A DNA stretch of 64,000 bases from Isoetes taiwanensis (lineage: Eukaryota; Streptophyta; Lycopodiopsida; Isoetales; Isoetaceae). The DNA is taken from assembly GCA_021234155.1 (NCBI GenBank), contig JAJEKV010000003.1, positions 17,468,386 to 17,532,385 on the forward strand. Reading direction: 5' to 3'. Made by a program: the position numbers and the translations under genes. The notes under the pieces were generated by a model. The model worked only from the letters and a program-made list of their open reading frames with translations. It had not been told where the DNA came from and ran no database searches. Below are positions 46,157 through 57,330 of the stretch, piece after piece; the stretch's first letter is position 1; every line of letters begins with the position of its first letter.

Positions 46157-46231
46157 ACCACTCACACAGTGCGCGAGAAGCATTCTCAAAACTTTTGGAA
46201 ATGCTTAGGGTGCACTCTGTGAGGGGTCACT
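46157..46231. repeat. 75-bp unit with inverted-repeat ends, copy 2
   Basis: Same order and orientation as the unit at 45943, 214 bp away: ACCACTCACACAGTGCGC ... TGCACTCTGTGAGGGGTCACT, with AGAAGCATTCTCAAAA in the middle. The sequence between the two units is not repeated, so the units themselves seem to be what is conserved. Confidence 0.8.
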
Positions 46232-46430
46232 TCCTAATGGCCATAAATTTCAGGGTTTTTCTACAATTCTTCCTAACTTAACATTACTCTACTTTACTGC
46301 TCTAAAGATTGGAAAAAAAGATTTCAAACTTTTCGAGGTTCATGCTTGGGTCGATATTCCCAAGGCTGGAAGTCTACTGTTAGTCCTAACAGGGAATGGT
46401 CAGTGCCCGATCTTGGTCTACCAAGATCAT

Positions 46431-46442
46431 GCTCTGATACCA
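46431..46442 (-). promoter_or_regulatory. Primer-binding site (initiator tRNA-Met), minus strand
   Basis: The minus strand reads ...GACATCACA, one base, then TGGTATCAGAGC. An LTR ending in CA directly before this site marks the 5' LTR of an element pointing toward lower coordinates. Confidence 0.88.
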
Positions 46443-46443
46443 C

Positions 46444-47973
46444 TGTGATGTCCCCTACTTCTTCTACGATGCTCCCATCGTATCAGAAAGCAGAGTTCAT
46501 TCCCCTGACAGCCAAACTGACAGGGGCCATCCACCTGACACCAATCCTTGACAATGGATCGATGAGGAAGAATGGATGGGTCATTTGCCCAGTCTTCCCT
46601 CGGGACCGTCCTAGCTGCGGAAGCGTGAGTAAACATAAGCACATGCCTATCAACAGAGTCACCTCGAAGGGTGACTACACCATAACATACATGTAATAGC
46701 ACATCAATAACATCATGATCACATGGGGAATCCTATCCAATGGCTCAGACTCCAGGGTATGGACTGATGGCTTGGGCCTCCAGAAGTCATTGCAGATGGA
46801 ATCCATAAGAATGGACTGGGCTGGCATAGGAACATGGCTGTTGGGTAGTCCACTCCATCCGCCTCTCCCATGCACACTTTGCAGAATAGGTTGAAGAGTC
46901 TAGGGACTGGACCATAGCCTGCCGGGTGCGTAGCCGGAGAGGCTACTGCTGGGTTGCATCTCCCCAGTTCCGGCTACTGCAGGAGGAGAGTCTCCTCCCC
47001 TCCAGAGGCATGCATGCCCATCACATGCGGCTAGAGGGCCACTACCCGTATTCGACTTGAACCTTATTGAAGGTGACGCGTCACCCAAGAGGTGTCGGGC
47101 TCATGCCTTGCCCACACGCAATGGCAAACCGTTAAGCCTAGTCCACTAAGATCCCCAGTAGGCTTTATACATCAGAGGGATCAATCAGTGATGGGACAAG
47201 TTCCCCTTATTCCACCGGTCTAGCCCCGCCACTCACAACCAGGGGGGCTCTTGTACACGGGCCGCATTAATTGGAAATTAATGAGGTTATCTAGGATCAT
47301 CTACTACTGAAGGTTTTAGGGTCTCTACCCCCCTTCCCACATACACAGGAGAGCATAGAATGGAACATCATCATCATCATCATCATCAAATAACTGAAAT
47401 ACTGAATAAGATCTAATCTATCTTACCTAAGCATACATGGTTAGGTTCTTTCGTTACGGCTGGTGATCTTAGGATCTACAAGGCTGCTAAGACTAATCTA
47501 ACATACTATCCTAGCTCATTGCCGGGCTAAGAGTCAGCTTTGCACAACATAATCGCAGGTTACCTGATCCTTGGCTTGCTCCAGCTCCCCGAATCGCATC
47601 CATGCCTTCGTTCTTGCTGAAGACAGCTGCTCCTGAGGAATCTATCGTGCAAAGGCGGCTCAGTGGCGCCTGGCAATGCGGAATAGCAGCTTGCCTTGGC
47701 CAGAATGGCTTAGAGAAAATGGAAAAGGTTTAGGGTTTTCCCTTTTGTTCCTTATACATGAACTTTTAGGGTTAGGTTAGAGGGGATCAAATGAGGTATT
47801 GCCACTTGGCAAGGGGGTTTGATTGCATATGTTTGATATACATGTGCAACATACGAGGTTGCTCCCTAAGCGCAACTCTTTACGGCTCTCAAGTACTTGT
47901 CATGGTGACATGTACGTGTGACGTGGCAGTATAATATACATATTCGGACCGTATGTTATACTGGAACGTCACA
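46444..47973 (-). repeat. LTR (~1.53 kb) of an LTR retrotransposon, minus orientation
   Basis: On the minus strand the LTR starts TGTGACGTTCCAGTATAAC (47973) and ends GGGGACATCACA (46444), giving TG...CA ends, and is followed by the primer-binding site. Little of the internal region can be recognised beyond about 46310, so the element is truncated. A 9-bp-arm palindrome GATCTTGGT/ACCAAGATC sits just inside (46411-46430). Parts of the same family recur at 58064-59125 and 62750-63070, sharing phrases such as GATGCTCCCATC and TCTCCCCAGT. Confidence 0.8.
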
Positions 47974-48950
47974 CTTCCTCAGTAACATGCTTTGAAATGC
48001 TTTACCTTTAATAGATTGACTTTGAAGAAGCAAAAATCCACTTCTGTTATTTGACCAACATAATTGAGATCACTTTCTAATGGTTGATTGTCTCTCTAAC
48101 AGAAGCTTGACATTTTTGCTCAAAGCATGCTGCAATACCACTATCAAATGTAATACTACTTTTGATCAGTGTGCATGACTCGAAAATGTTGTCCATATGC
48201 CCACATTGATGCGTAGAATCTTGCCTACAAGAGATAGAAATTAAGAACAATCAATACTATTTAAATGGCAAAATGTATAAGAGAAACTGCAACTTTGTTT
48301 TTTGAAGAATGGAGTAAAAATGCAACATACCTTCTTTGAACAACCAAGGGCTACATTATAGTCATTTGTTGGAATTTCACACCCTTGGCTTTGTGCTTCT
48401 CTCATCTTACCTAACAATCACTCTTTTGGCTTTACATCCGACAATATTTCAAGATTTTTTTGAGCTCAACCGTTTTTATGTCTTGACTTCCTTGCTAGAC
48501 CATGACTTCTTCTAGCTTCCTCTCTTTCCTTACATTGCGGCCCTTGAACTTGTGTAGCGTCTGCAAGCGTCCTCCAAGGGGGATGCTTCCAGCAGTGCAA
48601 GATCATTTTAGCCATCATGTGGGCTTAGCTTGTCATTGTATACCCCCATCCCATTTATACGCATCCCATTTATTGGGATGGTATTGAATGGTATTCGAAG
48701 CTCGTGTAATGTTTTGTCTACCATGAGATATAAGGTATACCAAGTTCCAATGCTGTGTATTACCAAGTCTAATTAATCAACACAACAACAATAACAAAAG
48801 TTGTGAAAACTTTGACGGGTCACGTGGATTCTACCAGCTCTAGTGTCATGCTTTTCAATCCGAGCCTTTCGTTTCACCAAACGGACTAAATCTGAACCGT
48901 CTCTGCCACGGTGTATAAACAGGTCTGCCGTCTCGAGCTCAACTATGGCG
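47974..48950. other. Gene-free spacer with weak minus-strand coding-like pieces
   Basis: On the minus strand, two open stretches (about 48409-48330 and 48224-48084) are separated by a gap with plausible donor GTATGT and acceptor TTGTAG, but their frames do not join without a stop. They may be a decayed exon pair of an unknown gene. The rest shows nothing. Confidence 0.3.
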
Positions 48951-49169
48951 AAGCGCCAGGAAGGTCAGGGTAGGTTTCGCTGTTATTCGTTGTTTTGGTT
49001 TGAGACGGGCCACTTTACAGCTGACCGGATTTCAGGTATCTGCGACTGGAGATTATTGACGATTGAATTGAGTTAGACTGGCTAATTATTTAAGGGCTTG
49101 AAAACCATATCAATAACACTTCCTTCTTTTCATAGCTTGAAAAGGTTGAACCTTATAGCAAATTGAAGG
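48951..49169 (+). other. Probable 5' UTR and leader intron of the BAR-domain gene
   Basis: Around 48940-48973 an upstream leader exon may end at AGGTCAG|GGTAGG, with an acceptor CATAG at about 49134. The sequence from there to the ATG at 49170 is not coding in frame. A short ATG frame at 48945 stays open but has no family match and is probably leader sequence. Confidence 0.35.
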
Positions 49170-52100
49170 ATGAAGTCTCTGAAGAAACTAAGAGACTTAG
49201 CTCATCACAAGTTCAAGGAGAAGTCCAGCATTAGTAACGTTGAACCTACTAAGGACCTGGAGGAGATTACGCAGGGGATGCAGGTATTTCACATCTTCTT
49301 CAATTAAGATCATAGAAAGAATTTATTGTTGTCCATATCTTGTTTCTAATGTAATAGTAACTTAGTCGTTTGTTCTTCTATGTGTGAATTTGTTATCCAT
49401 ATTATACAGGATCTAGTTGAGAAACAAGTGCAGTACGATGAGTTGCATGTTTTGTCGTCACATCTTGCAAGCCGTGCACATGGTGAGTATGCATATATCA
49501 GGAAATGATATTTCTAATTAACCAAATTGTATGGATATATACCAGGTTTCTCTGAATCTGTTCAGGAGATGGCTACATTCTTGAACAATACATTTGGATC
49601 GGATTCTGATGGAGACATTAGTAAGCTTCTTCCTCCTTGAATCCTTATAAGTGAATAATTTACACTGATTTAATTGTTGTAATAGGCGGTGTGTTTCGGG
49701 CAGTAGCTAAAGCACAATTAGAAATTGCAAGAGCTCTTCACATCTACGTGGGTTTCACCTTCCTGTATTAGACTTTTCCATTAAATACAGAACAGACAGA
49801 AACCTTGGATAAACCTTGAATACTTCTTTAAACATGCAGGCTAGCCATGTTTCAGAAACGTTAGTTTTGCCAACGGAGGGATTATTGAATGAGATTCGTC
49901 TTGTTGAGGTATTGTATTTTTGTTTAAGGCCATATGTGACCTTTGGCTATGTTCATAATCAAAGAATATATTGCAGGAAACAAAAAAACAATATGATTTG
50001 AAAAGGTACATATCTTGTTGTTTGTGGAGGAGCATACGTGTGGTATCTAGCAGTACCTCATGCATTATTGGTTACTGTAGGTTCCATTATGATAATCTCC
50101 GCACACGCATGGCAAAGGGTAGGGTTACTGAACAGCAATTGCTGGAAGCAAAGGAACAGTTTGATGAAGTTGCAATGTTTGTTGGTTGTCGACTCAATTC
50201 CTTGGAGCAAGGTCGTCCGAGAAATATACTCACACAGGCTGCACGACATCATGCTTCCCAGGTTCATATTCTGTCTTGTTTGAGTCAAAGCACATAGCCA
50301 CAATGTTGTTTTTCTATCAGACTTTACATCTTTATATCACATGGCTTGTAATTAGATTAATCTTAAAGAAGCCTTATGAGTAAACATTTTATCGAGTTAA
50401 CGGATTATGAACTTGTATTATCAGCATATAATAAGCTATTTCCTAATAATGCATGCTTATTGGGTATGTTGTCATCTTAATGTTCTATAGTCAGAAGTGA
50501 TACCCAAATATGGTTTTAGTAAAAAAGAAAACCATATCTTATGAACCGTCAACGTATTCCTTAAATCTTTTCTTAACACCATCCTTAGTCTGGATATAAA
50601 GTATGGAATTGTCCTATGATCTTATATCAGCTCGAAAGCAAAGCATTAATCTGCAGGCATGATACTTTTGCCATTAATACAATGTTAATGGATAAAACGG
50701 GTTGCCAAGTTTGTAACTCGTGCATAAACATTAAAAGGTAGCCTGGGATATGCCCTGAGCATTTTCAAATGCACGAGACATATTTGATCTTGTATTGCTT
50801 ACTGAATAAGTACATAAAGGTGACCAACTCTTCTTTTACATGAAGATGATTAGGATTGTCAGTATGGTCAGCAAAAATTTTGTTACATTTTACCTCAAAA
50901 TTCAGTTGCACTTCCATGACGGAAAGGCTGAAGTGATGTTTATTTTGTACAGACATATTTGTTCTCACGAGGCTTGGCATCCCTTGAGGAGGCTGACCAC
51001 TACATTGAGCAGGTTATGCAAGAGCGCAACATAGATCAAGTTTTGGAATATGCAGATGTGGATTTCCTTAACCATGGAAATGACAGGGCTGATGATGAGA
51101 GGCCAAGCATTTCAGACCAGGTATGTTACCCGTTCATTGTTGATGCACTGCCAATTTGTAGTATTTATGTGCTTAAGTACATTTGAAATTGCAATATCTA
51201 TACCATGCAATTCGATGCAGAAAAGCCAATGGTACAGTCTTATGATGTCTTTATTTAGATATTGGTAACCAAAAAGCTATATTAAGATCCTCTGTAAAAG
51301 TGACTTTATTCTGGTTGCGGATTATAGTTCACAAGGTTGTATACTAGAAACTTGTATAATTTGTCCTCGTTTTTTATGCAGATATTCCTGTTTCTTGATT
51401 TTTGAGCTCAATGATTTAGCTATGTTGTCTTGACGTTTCTATAGGAGCAGAGCGTGCATGATAAGATATGGTGGAACTTTGCAGGACACTAATTCTTCAA
51501 TTTATATTGCTGCTGGCAAGAAGGCACCTGAAAGCATATCTGCTCCACTTTCACCTGCCAGACATGAAGGTAGGATCAATTCTATAGAAGAGATTACATC
51601 AATAACGACCATTTCCAATACTCAAGCATTTCTTGGACGGACGGCCTCATTGATTCACTCAAATGTTCCAAGGAACAACAAAGTCTTCTATCGAACCAGA
51701 AGCAAAAGCACAGGTCCACGAGGAACAAGGGATGTTAATGGAGGTCCTGCAAAACCTTACTCTATCACAGAGCCTCTTGATGCCTCTCCTGTATCACGAA
51801 AATCATATGTTAATTTGAAAGAGCCGAAACCGCAGCCACTTCCGCAAGGGCCACTTTTAGAAAGAAAAGAGGAACGAACTTCATTCAGATTCAATGGCTA
51901 TGGTTTAACATCTGAGGCACACTATTATAATGATACTAGTTTGAACAAGAGATACAGCCATTCAGGTCCTTTGTGTGCCATGGGCAAGCCATGGTCTGTT
52001 AATTCTGTTGTAACAAGCAGTGGTCCTTTACCACCATATAAGTCTGGCCCAATAGGAGGACGACGGTCTCATGGGTCGAAAGTATCTCCAAGCGTTTCTC

Positions 52101-52459
52101 CACCTCATCTCCTTTCCCCTCCACGGATTAGTGAGCTTCATAAACTCCCTCCGCCCCCTCTCCCTTCTACTACCAATCACGAGCCCTCTGGTATCATCTC
52201 CAAATCTGAACCCTTATCAAGACATCCTGTCCAAGAGCTCTCTCCTACCACAAATGCAACCCCACTTCCTCCTCCTCCTTCGGGCCCAGTCAATTTGGAG
52301 GCTACTCAGAGAAAGGAGAAAGCACGAGATTATGCTAATCAGCTTATCAACACCAATGAATACGTGCATCTCTCTCCCACCCATGTTACTGACATTAGTA
52401 ATGGCCAAAGTAATTTTCTGACATCAGCTTGCCTTCATGCAACTAGTTCGGCGTCATAA
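49170..52459 (+). CDS. BAR (AH) domain protein, At2g33490-like, nine exons
   Basis: Exons 49170-49283, 49410-49482, 49546-49620, 49686-49747, 49840-49908, 49977-50005, 50081-50261, 50953-51120, 51485-52459 join to 582 codons with TAA (581 residues), close to the family length of about 620. The start MKSLKKLRDLAHHK matches the family start. Residues 1 to about 220 form the helical AH/BAR domain (ESLLNE-type LPTEGLLNEIRLVE; LTQAARHHASQ; LASLEEADHYIE), which dimerises and bends or senses membranes. Residues from about 258 form a long Ser/Pro-rich, probably disordered tail with GPL repeats, PRISELHKLPPPPLP and PLPPPPSGP motifs that could bind SH3 or profilin-like partners. The last exon is taken from acceptor TTTGCAG at 51484, since the earlier CTATAG acceptor would give a stop. 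The family was first annotated as hydroxyproline-rich glycoproteins but is cytosolic. AATAAA at 52545-52550 may end the transcript. Confidence 0.92.
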
Positions 52460-52977
52460 GGTATGCCCTGAATCACACTGTTTATATGCTCTGAATATTA
52501 CTGATGTTGCTGCATGTAGGTATAAAAGCCCTAATGCCATCTCAAATAAAGAAGGGTGCCCTGAACGATATTTGTGCTGACACACCACGGATCCTTGGGA
52601 GACCACAGTGTACATATATATTGGAACCTGGTTTCAGAGCAACAGCGTGGTTTCATTTAAATGGTTGGCATGCTTCACTGGCCAAATATGATTGTGTATA
52701 TATTGGATTGTCCGTGTTCAATGGCTTCTCAATCAGTATAAAATTAATTTGGTTGGCAGCTCCATGTATGTGAAAGACCATTGTTCAAGGCAAGAGAATA
52801 AATTTTGCATGCATGTAAGTAATAGCACAATGGCATCCAGGAACAGTCTAATCAGTCTAATCAATCATATGTCAAGACCTCAAAGTTTCTCATAAGGCTA
52901 ACTAACCATCCAAAAGAAATATCTTTCCCTCAATTCATATCACTGGCATCCTTCAGATCAGATTGGTAATGTTTGTG

Positions 52978-53085
52978 GGAAGGCCATTAGGTGAGGTAGG
53001 GCTTGGCGAGCCGCATGACCCGACTTGCTAACTTGGCTTGCTACTAATGGGGCTTGCCAGGGCCGCACCTCGCATAATGGCCTTC
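52978..53085. repeat. Imperfect inverted repeat of about 110 bp (MITE-like)
   Basis: GGAAGGCCATTAGGTGAGGT (from 52978) is mirrored by ACCTCGCATAATGGCCTTCC (to 53085). No target duplication is evident. Confidence 0.6.
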
Positions 53086-53129
53086 CTTTGAATATTCCCC
53101 CACATAATGTTGGGGGTAGGCAAATTTTC

Positions 53130-54176
53130 ACTTTATTTTCATTTTCCTTTTCTCTTCGACGCCTCCCACTGGCACTCGTCGGGTTGCGTTTTTAGGGCTC
53201 TTGCTTTATTTTCTTTTGCCCTTTTCTTTTGTTCTTTTGCAGGATTTTGGTGTTGAGACATTGGTAGCATCTTTCTGAAGGCGCTATATCATTTTGTTGG
53301 AGCTCATTTGATCTAGTTGAGTTTTCAGGGTTCGTGCTTTAGTTCCTTTTGTTTTCTTCACTCCTTACCTTTTCTCTTGTTCTTTTGCAGGATTTTGGCA
53401 ATTGTGCTTGTTCTTCTTTGTCAAGAAGTTCACGAAGGCTAACTTGATGCTAATTTCCTTTCTGGTAAAGAGCGTTTTGCAATCTTTGTTGTTTACTTAT
53501 TTCCTTTTTCAATTTCTAACTTTTCCCTTGTTTATTTCAGGTGCTTCCTTCATCCAGCGTGCGTGCACATCTATCTTGCAGTTTTCTATGCTTATCTTGC
53601 TATACATTACTTGCATGCAACTTAATTTTGCTTGCAGTGTCCTGATCCCACTTATTAGGCTTTTCTAGACATTTTTTTTCCTTTTCAATGTTGCTGTGGT
53701 TTATTCCAAACTAATTTTTTGAAGGACGTCCTATATTTTGCTTATAGGGGTCTGTAAAACCTTATATTGCCTCCCTGCTTGTTTAATCTGTACCTTTGCC
53801 TTAGTTTTCTTTATGGTAGAACCTTATCTATGTATATTGTGAAGATTGTTGTTGTAGATGATGCTTTAGCTTCAAGGACATGGTACTCCTTTGCCGTTGT
53901 GCCTCCGGACCTTGAAGATGATTCAGTCAATGAAAAACAGAGGGTAGATAGACTAATGGATAGTGTTGGAGGTGAAGAGTTTGATGCATTTACAATGGAA
54001 GTTGAGCAGTCTGATTGGCATAATGTAGAAAATCAGGCCACTGAAGCAACATATGATTTTTTGCCTTTGGATGAGGATCTTGTGAGAGAAAGTCAGAATG
54101 GAGGTCATAATCCTTTACATGATACATCCGTATGGTCTAGAAGGCATTTTGAGGGTTGGAGGAAGTGTTTGGGTTA
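53130..54176. other. Spacer with a pyrimidine-rich tandem duplication and an unassigned open frame
   Basis: TTCTTTTGCAGGATTTTGG occurs at about 53239 and 53382 within two similar T-rich units about 145 bp apart. A frame of about 130 codons (about 53821-54210) encodes an acidic stretch (VPPDLEDDSVNEKQRVDRLMDS, LPLDEDLVRES) that looks protein-like but matches nothing I know. It runs into the LTR-like start at 54177, so it may be a 3' fragment of a truncated gene. Confidence 0.35.
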
Positions 54177-54660
54177 TTGTGACAACCATACGAGTATTCT
54201 TATCATATGAGCATTATATTTGTATGTATAAAAGATGGTCGTCACACGAATACAAAAAAGTAGTTGCACATGGCAAGATTTGAACTCACAACCTTCTAGT
54301 TGCAAAACAATTGTCAAATGCTTTGTTAAAGACATTCACTCACGTCTTCTTCATATACAGGGCTATTCTAAAAGGTTTTAGAACTTGGCACGATCACGTC
54401 CATTGGAGTGGCGCAATCCTGTCTATTGGCCTAGATATATATAAAGACACCTCCTTCTTGTGAACCATTTTAGTCCAACGCCAGTCTTGAGCCTACTAGG
54501 CATCTGTCTGGTATTCCTACTTACCTTTGGCCATTGTATTCTCGATTTTTCATCATATATCAGATTCTTCACCAATCGTAGCATATTTCTTCCGTATTTT
54601 CCACGTATTTTTCTTGTTTTCGAGTAGGTTCACGATAGTTTGAACCAAAATCCCTTATTA
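54177..54660 (+). repeat. Probable 5' LTR of the following Gypsy element
   Basis: Starts near TTGTGACAACCATACGAG, has a TATA region (TAGATATATATAAAGACACC, about 54430) followed by a pyrimidine-rich leader, and precedes gag by about 120 bp. The exact end and primer site are not clear, and no second copy is in the window. It shares words with 1730-2160. Confidence 0.45.
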
Positions 54661-54787
54661 GTTCTTGTCTGCTCTAATCTTAAGCTTTTTTTTTTTGCTC
54701 ATATTTAGTGATTTTATCTCCATTGAAGAGATTTCGATATTATTATAGTAGGTCCAATAGCTTGTTCAAGAATATCAGCAGCTACAG

Positions 54788-55585
54788 TTGGACAATAAAG
54801 ACCTCAAAGAATGGGTTGCTTCACATGAATCTGCTTCTAGCTCTGGATTGAGGCCATTAGAGCCTAAGATTAGCTCACCACAGAAGTTTGACAGCACTCG
54901 GGCAAAGCTTCGTGGCTTTTTAAATCAAATTCGGCTTATGATTCAGCTCCATCCTCATAAGTATCACACAGATCGGGAACAAGTTGGATGATCAGTTCTC
55001 TTCTTATAAGAACAACTCTCAGTTGGTTTGCTCTTTTGCTGGAGAAAGGAGCCCCAGAATTGCAGGACTTTGGTGCTTTTACTGTTGAGCTCGATGCATG
55101 CTTGAAAGATACAAATCGGCAGTGCATAACTGTTACAAAACTCAGTAAACCCAGGCAAGGTTCTCTTCCAGCTTCAGTATATGCATCAGAATTTTGTCAA
55201 ATTGCTGTAGATACAGCCTGGGATGATGTTGCGCTTCGAGATTGTTTTCGAAGTGGCTTATGCAAGGATGTCAAAGATATGTTGTTGTCTATGGAGGATC
55301 CTCAGACTCTAGAAGAAGCCATCAGATTCGTAGTTCGCTGTAATAATCGGCTCTTCAAACGTAGACAGGAGAGACATAGTCAGGTCCTTCCAATCCCAAG
55401 AGCGCATGTTGTTACACTTGCCCTGGTTCCATCTGTAGAATTCAACAGGTTCAATCCTGACCCCATGCAGATTGATCGGGTGGTTCGAGGGACCTTGTCC
55501 ACTGCAGAGAAGCATCTCGAGGAGATGCTAATCTTTACCTCTACTATGGAGGAGCTGATCATATTGCTCGTGGATGCCTTGTGAA
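54788..55585 (+). pseudogene. gag of the Sushi/Tcn1-like element
   Basis: Two overlapping frames: 54788-54991, then 54988-55584 after a one-base shift. The capsid region is about 230 residues. The nucleocapsid remnant near 55530-55580 reads LYYGGADHIARGC, where the expected CX2C pair has become Tyr residues (TGC/TGT to TAC/TAT). Confidence 0.75.
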
Positions 55586-55739
55586 GTGTATAAATCAGTC
55601 GGTAAACTCTTTGGGCCGCTCCGAGTAGTAGAAGTCTCTCTTTGGCTGGTTGTCATTTCTCAGACTCCTTTTACACTTCATGATAGGTTTATTCTATGGG
55701 ATAAGGTCAGTAAGGAATTTTTTATCTCTATATCATTGA

Positions 55740-56420
55740 AATTAGAAGTTGGGAGGTTGAAAACAATGATGCAACTTGACAATGGTACAAATGCATGCTT
55801 TATGATAGTGCATTCGCTACTAAGCACGTCATCCCTAGAAGCAAGGTCGGGCATCCCAGTTCTATTGATGTGATTGATGGACGTAAGATCTCCTCGGGTG
55901 CAGTCACAGAATATACTGCACCTTTTCATGTCGCTCGCTCAAATGTGCTAGAAGTCTTGGGTCTGCCCTAGATTGAGCTATATAACCCTCAGATTGATTG
56001 GTGTACTAGATCTTTTCGATTTGCTAGTTCTAGCTCTAGTTCCAGTTCATCTGCATTTCAGGCCTCTGCATCAACATCTACGTCAGTCCATGCAATATCG
56101 TGGGCTCCTAATTCCTTTCTTGCTAATATTCCAGTTCCTATTTCTGCTCCATGTCCTGATTCGACACTTGCCTCTGCTCTAGTTCATGCTCCAGATACGG
56201 ACCATGTTCTAGATGATGTCCCAGCTCCAATTCTTGCTCCATTGTTCCAATTGCTCCAGTTCTTGCTCCTGCTTCTGCTTCTGTTCCGGTGGAGGCTTCT
56301 TCATGCCCTCAGTTTCGTATTTCAAAGATTTCTCTCTGCGAGTTTATTAAATTAGGAAGGCAAGGTCTAAGTTCAATATTTGCAATCCAGGCTCATCCTC
56401 AGCTAGCTCTACAGCGGTGA
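55740..56420 (+). pseudogene. Protease remnant and Ser/Pro-rich linker
   Basis: About 55770-55970 encodes the protease; the active-site motif expected as DSGAN is DNGTN (about 55780). After that comes a low-complexity linker of Ser, Ala and Pro codons (GCTCTAGTTCCAGTTC-type repeats at 56030-56300), then broken frames to the RT. Confidence 0.55.
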
Positions 56421-56423
56421 AGT

Positions 56424-57330
56424 TTGTGCCAATGCCCCCAGGTAAATATGGTGACTTCTCTAATATTTTTGACAAAGGCAAGGCCATCAAGCTCCCAGAG
56501 CATCGTCTGTATGATTGTCCTATTGATTTGCAAATATGGCCTATCTCCCGCCGAGTTGAAGGCTTTGCGGGATTATATTGAAGAAAATCTAGCTATTGGT
56601 TTCATTCGACATTCTCAATCCCCTGCTGAAACGCCTATCTTCTTCATTAAAAAGAAGGATGACTCCATGCGTCTCGTCATTGACTATCCTGGTCTCAATA
56701 AAATCACAGTGCCAAATTGGTACCCGCTTCCTCTGATCCCAGAGTTATTGGAGCGGCTCCAAAGTATGCGCTAGTTTATGAAGATTGATCTTCGTCGTGC
56801 CTACAATCTTATCCTGATCCACGAGGGTGATGAGTGGAGGACAACATTTCGTATTCGATATGACTATTTTGAGTTCGCAGTTATACCATTTAGGCTTACC
56901 AATGATCGAGAGGTATTCCAGCATATGGCCAATGATGTCTTCCGGGAGTTCTTGGACATTTTTATTATCATCTATTTGGATGATATTCTTATTTATTCTA
57001 AAAGTCTCGAAGAACATGAGAGGCATATTCGACGGGTCCTTCAGAGGCTTCATAAACATGGGTTATATGTCAAACTTGAGAAGTGTCAGTTCGAGCAGAT
57101 ACTGTGGAGTTCCTTGTCTAATCATATCACTCCATATGGAGCCTTTATGGATTCCTAAAATGTCAGCACTGTTCTAGAGTGGCAAGCATCTTCATCCGTT
57201 CGAGATCTTCAACGTTTTCTTGGGTTTGCTAATTTCTATCGGCATTTCATTTGGGATTTTTTGGAGATTGTCATTCCTTTGATACGCCTCATGGTTAAGG
57301 ATGTGGCTTTTGAATGGAATGTGGAAGCAT
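56424..57330 (+). pseudogene. Reverse transcriptase of the Sushi/Tcn1-like element
   Basis: 56540-56770 encodes the fingers (IFFIKKKDDSMRLVIDYPGLNKI). TAG at 56773-56775 interrupts, then KIDLRRAYNLI follows with the first catalytic Asp. IYLDDILIYS (about 56970-57000) is the intact YxDD-type motif. The thumb and connection (LQRFLGFANFYRHFI) reach 57260. A TAA near 57158 and the truncation near 57330 end it. Confidence 0.85.

Larger units (their letters stand above)
54780..57330 (+). mobile_element. Decayed Ty3/Gypsy element with Sushi/Tcn1-like gag
   Basis: Order gag, zinc knuckle, protease, Ser-rich linker, reverse transcriptase, start of RNase H. The gag layout (FDSTRAKLRGFLNQIRL, SLPASVYASEFCQIA, DVALRDCFRSGL) and the RT (PAELKALRDYIEENLAIGFIRHSQSP, LPLIPELLERLQ) resemble Sushi-ichi and fungal/bryophyte Tcn1-type elements more than the common seed-plant lineages. 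It is cut off in RNase H near 57330, where a different Gypsy element starts. Stops and frame shifts are present throughout. Confidence 0.75.

Noticed and set aside
48945-49076. Upstream ATG frame as start of the BAR-domain protein
   Set aside because: Does not join in frame to the conserved start MKSLKKLRDLA and matches no family sequence.
51445-51484. Earlier acceptor (CTATAG) for the last exon of the BAR gene
   Set aside because: In the phase left by the previous exon it leads to a stop; the acceptor TTTGCAG at 51484 keeps the frame.
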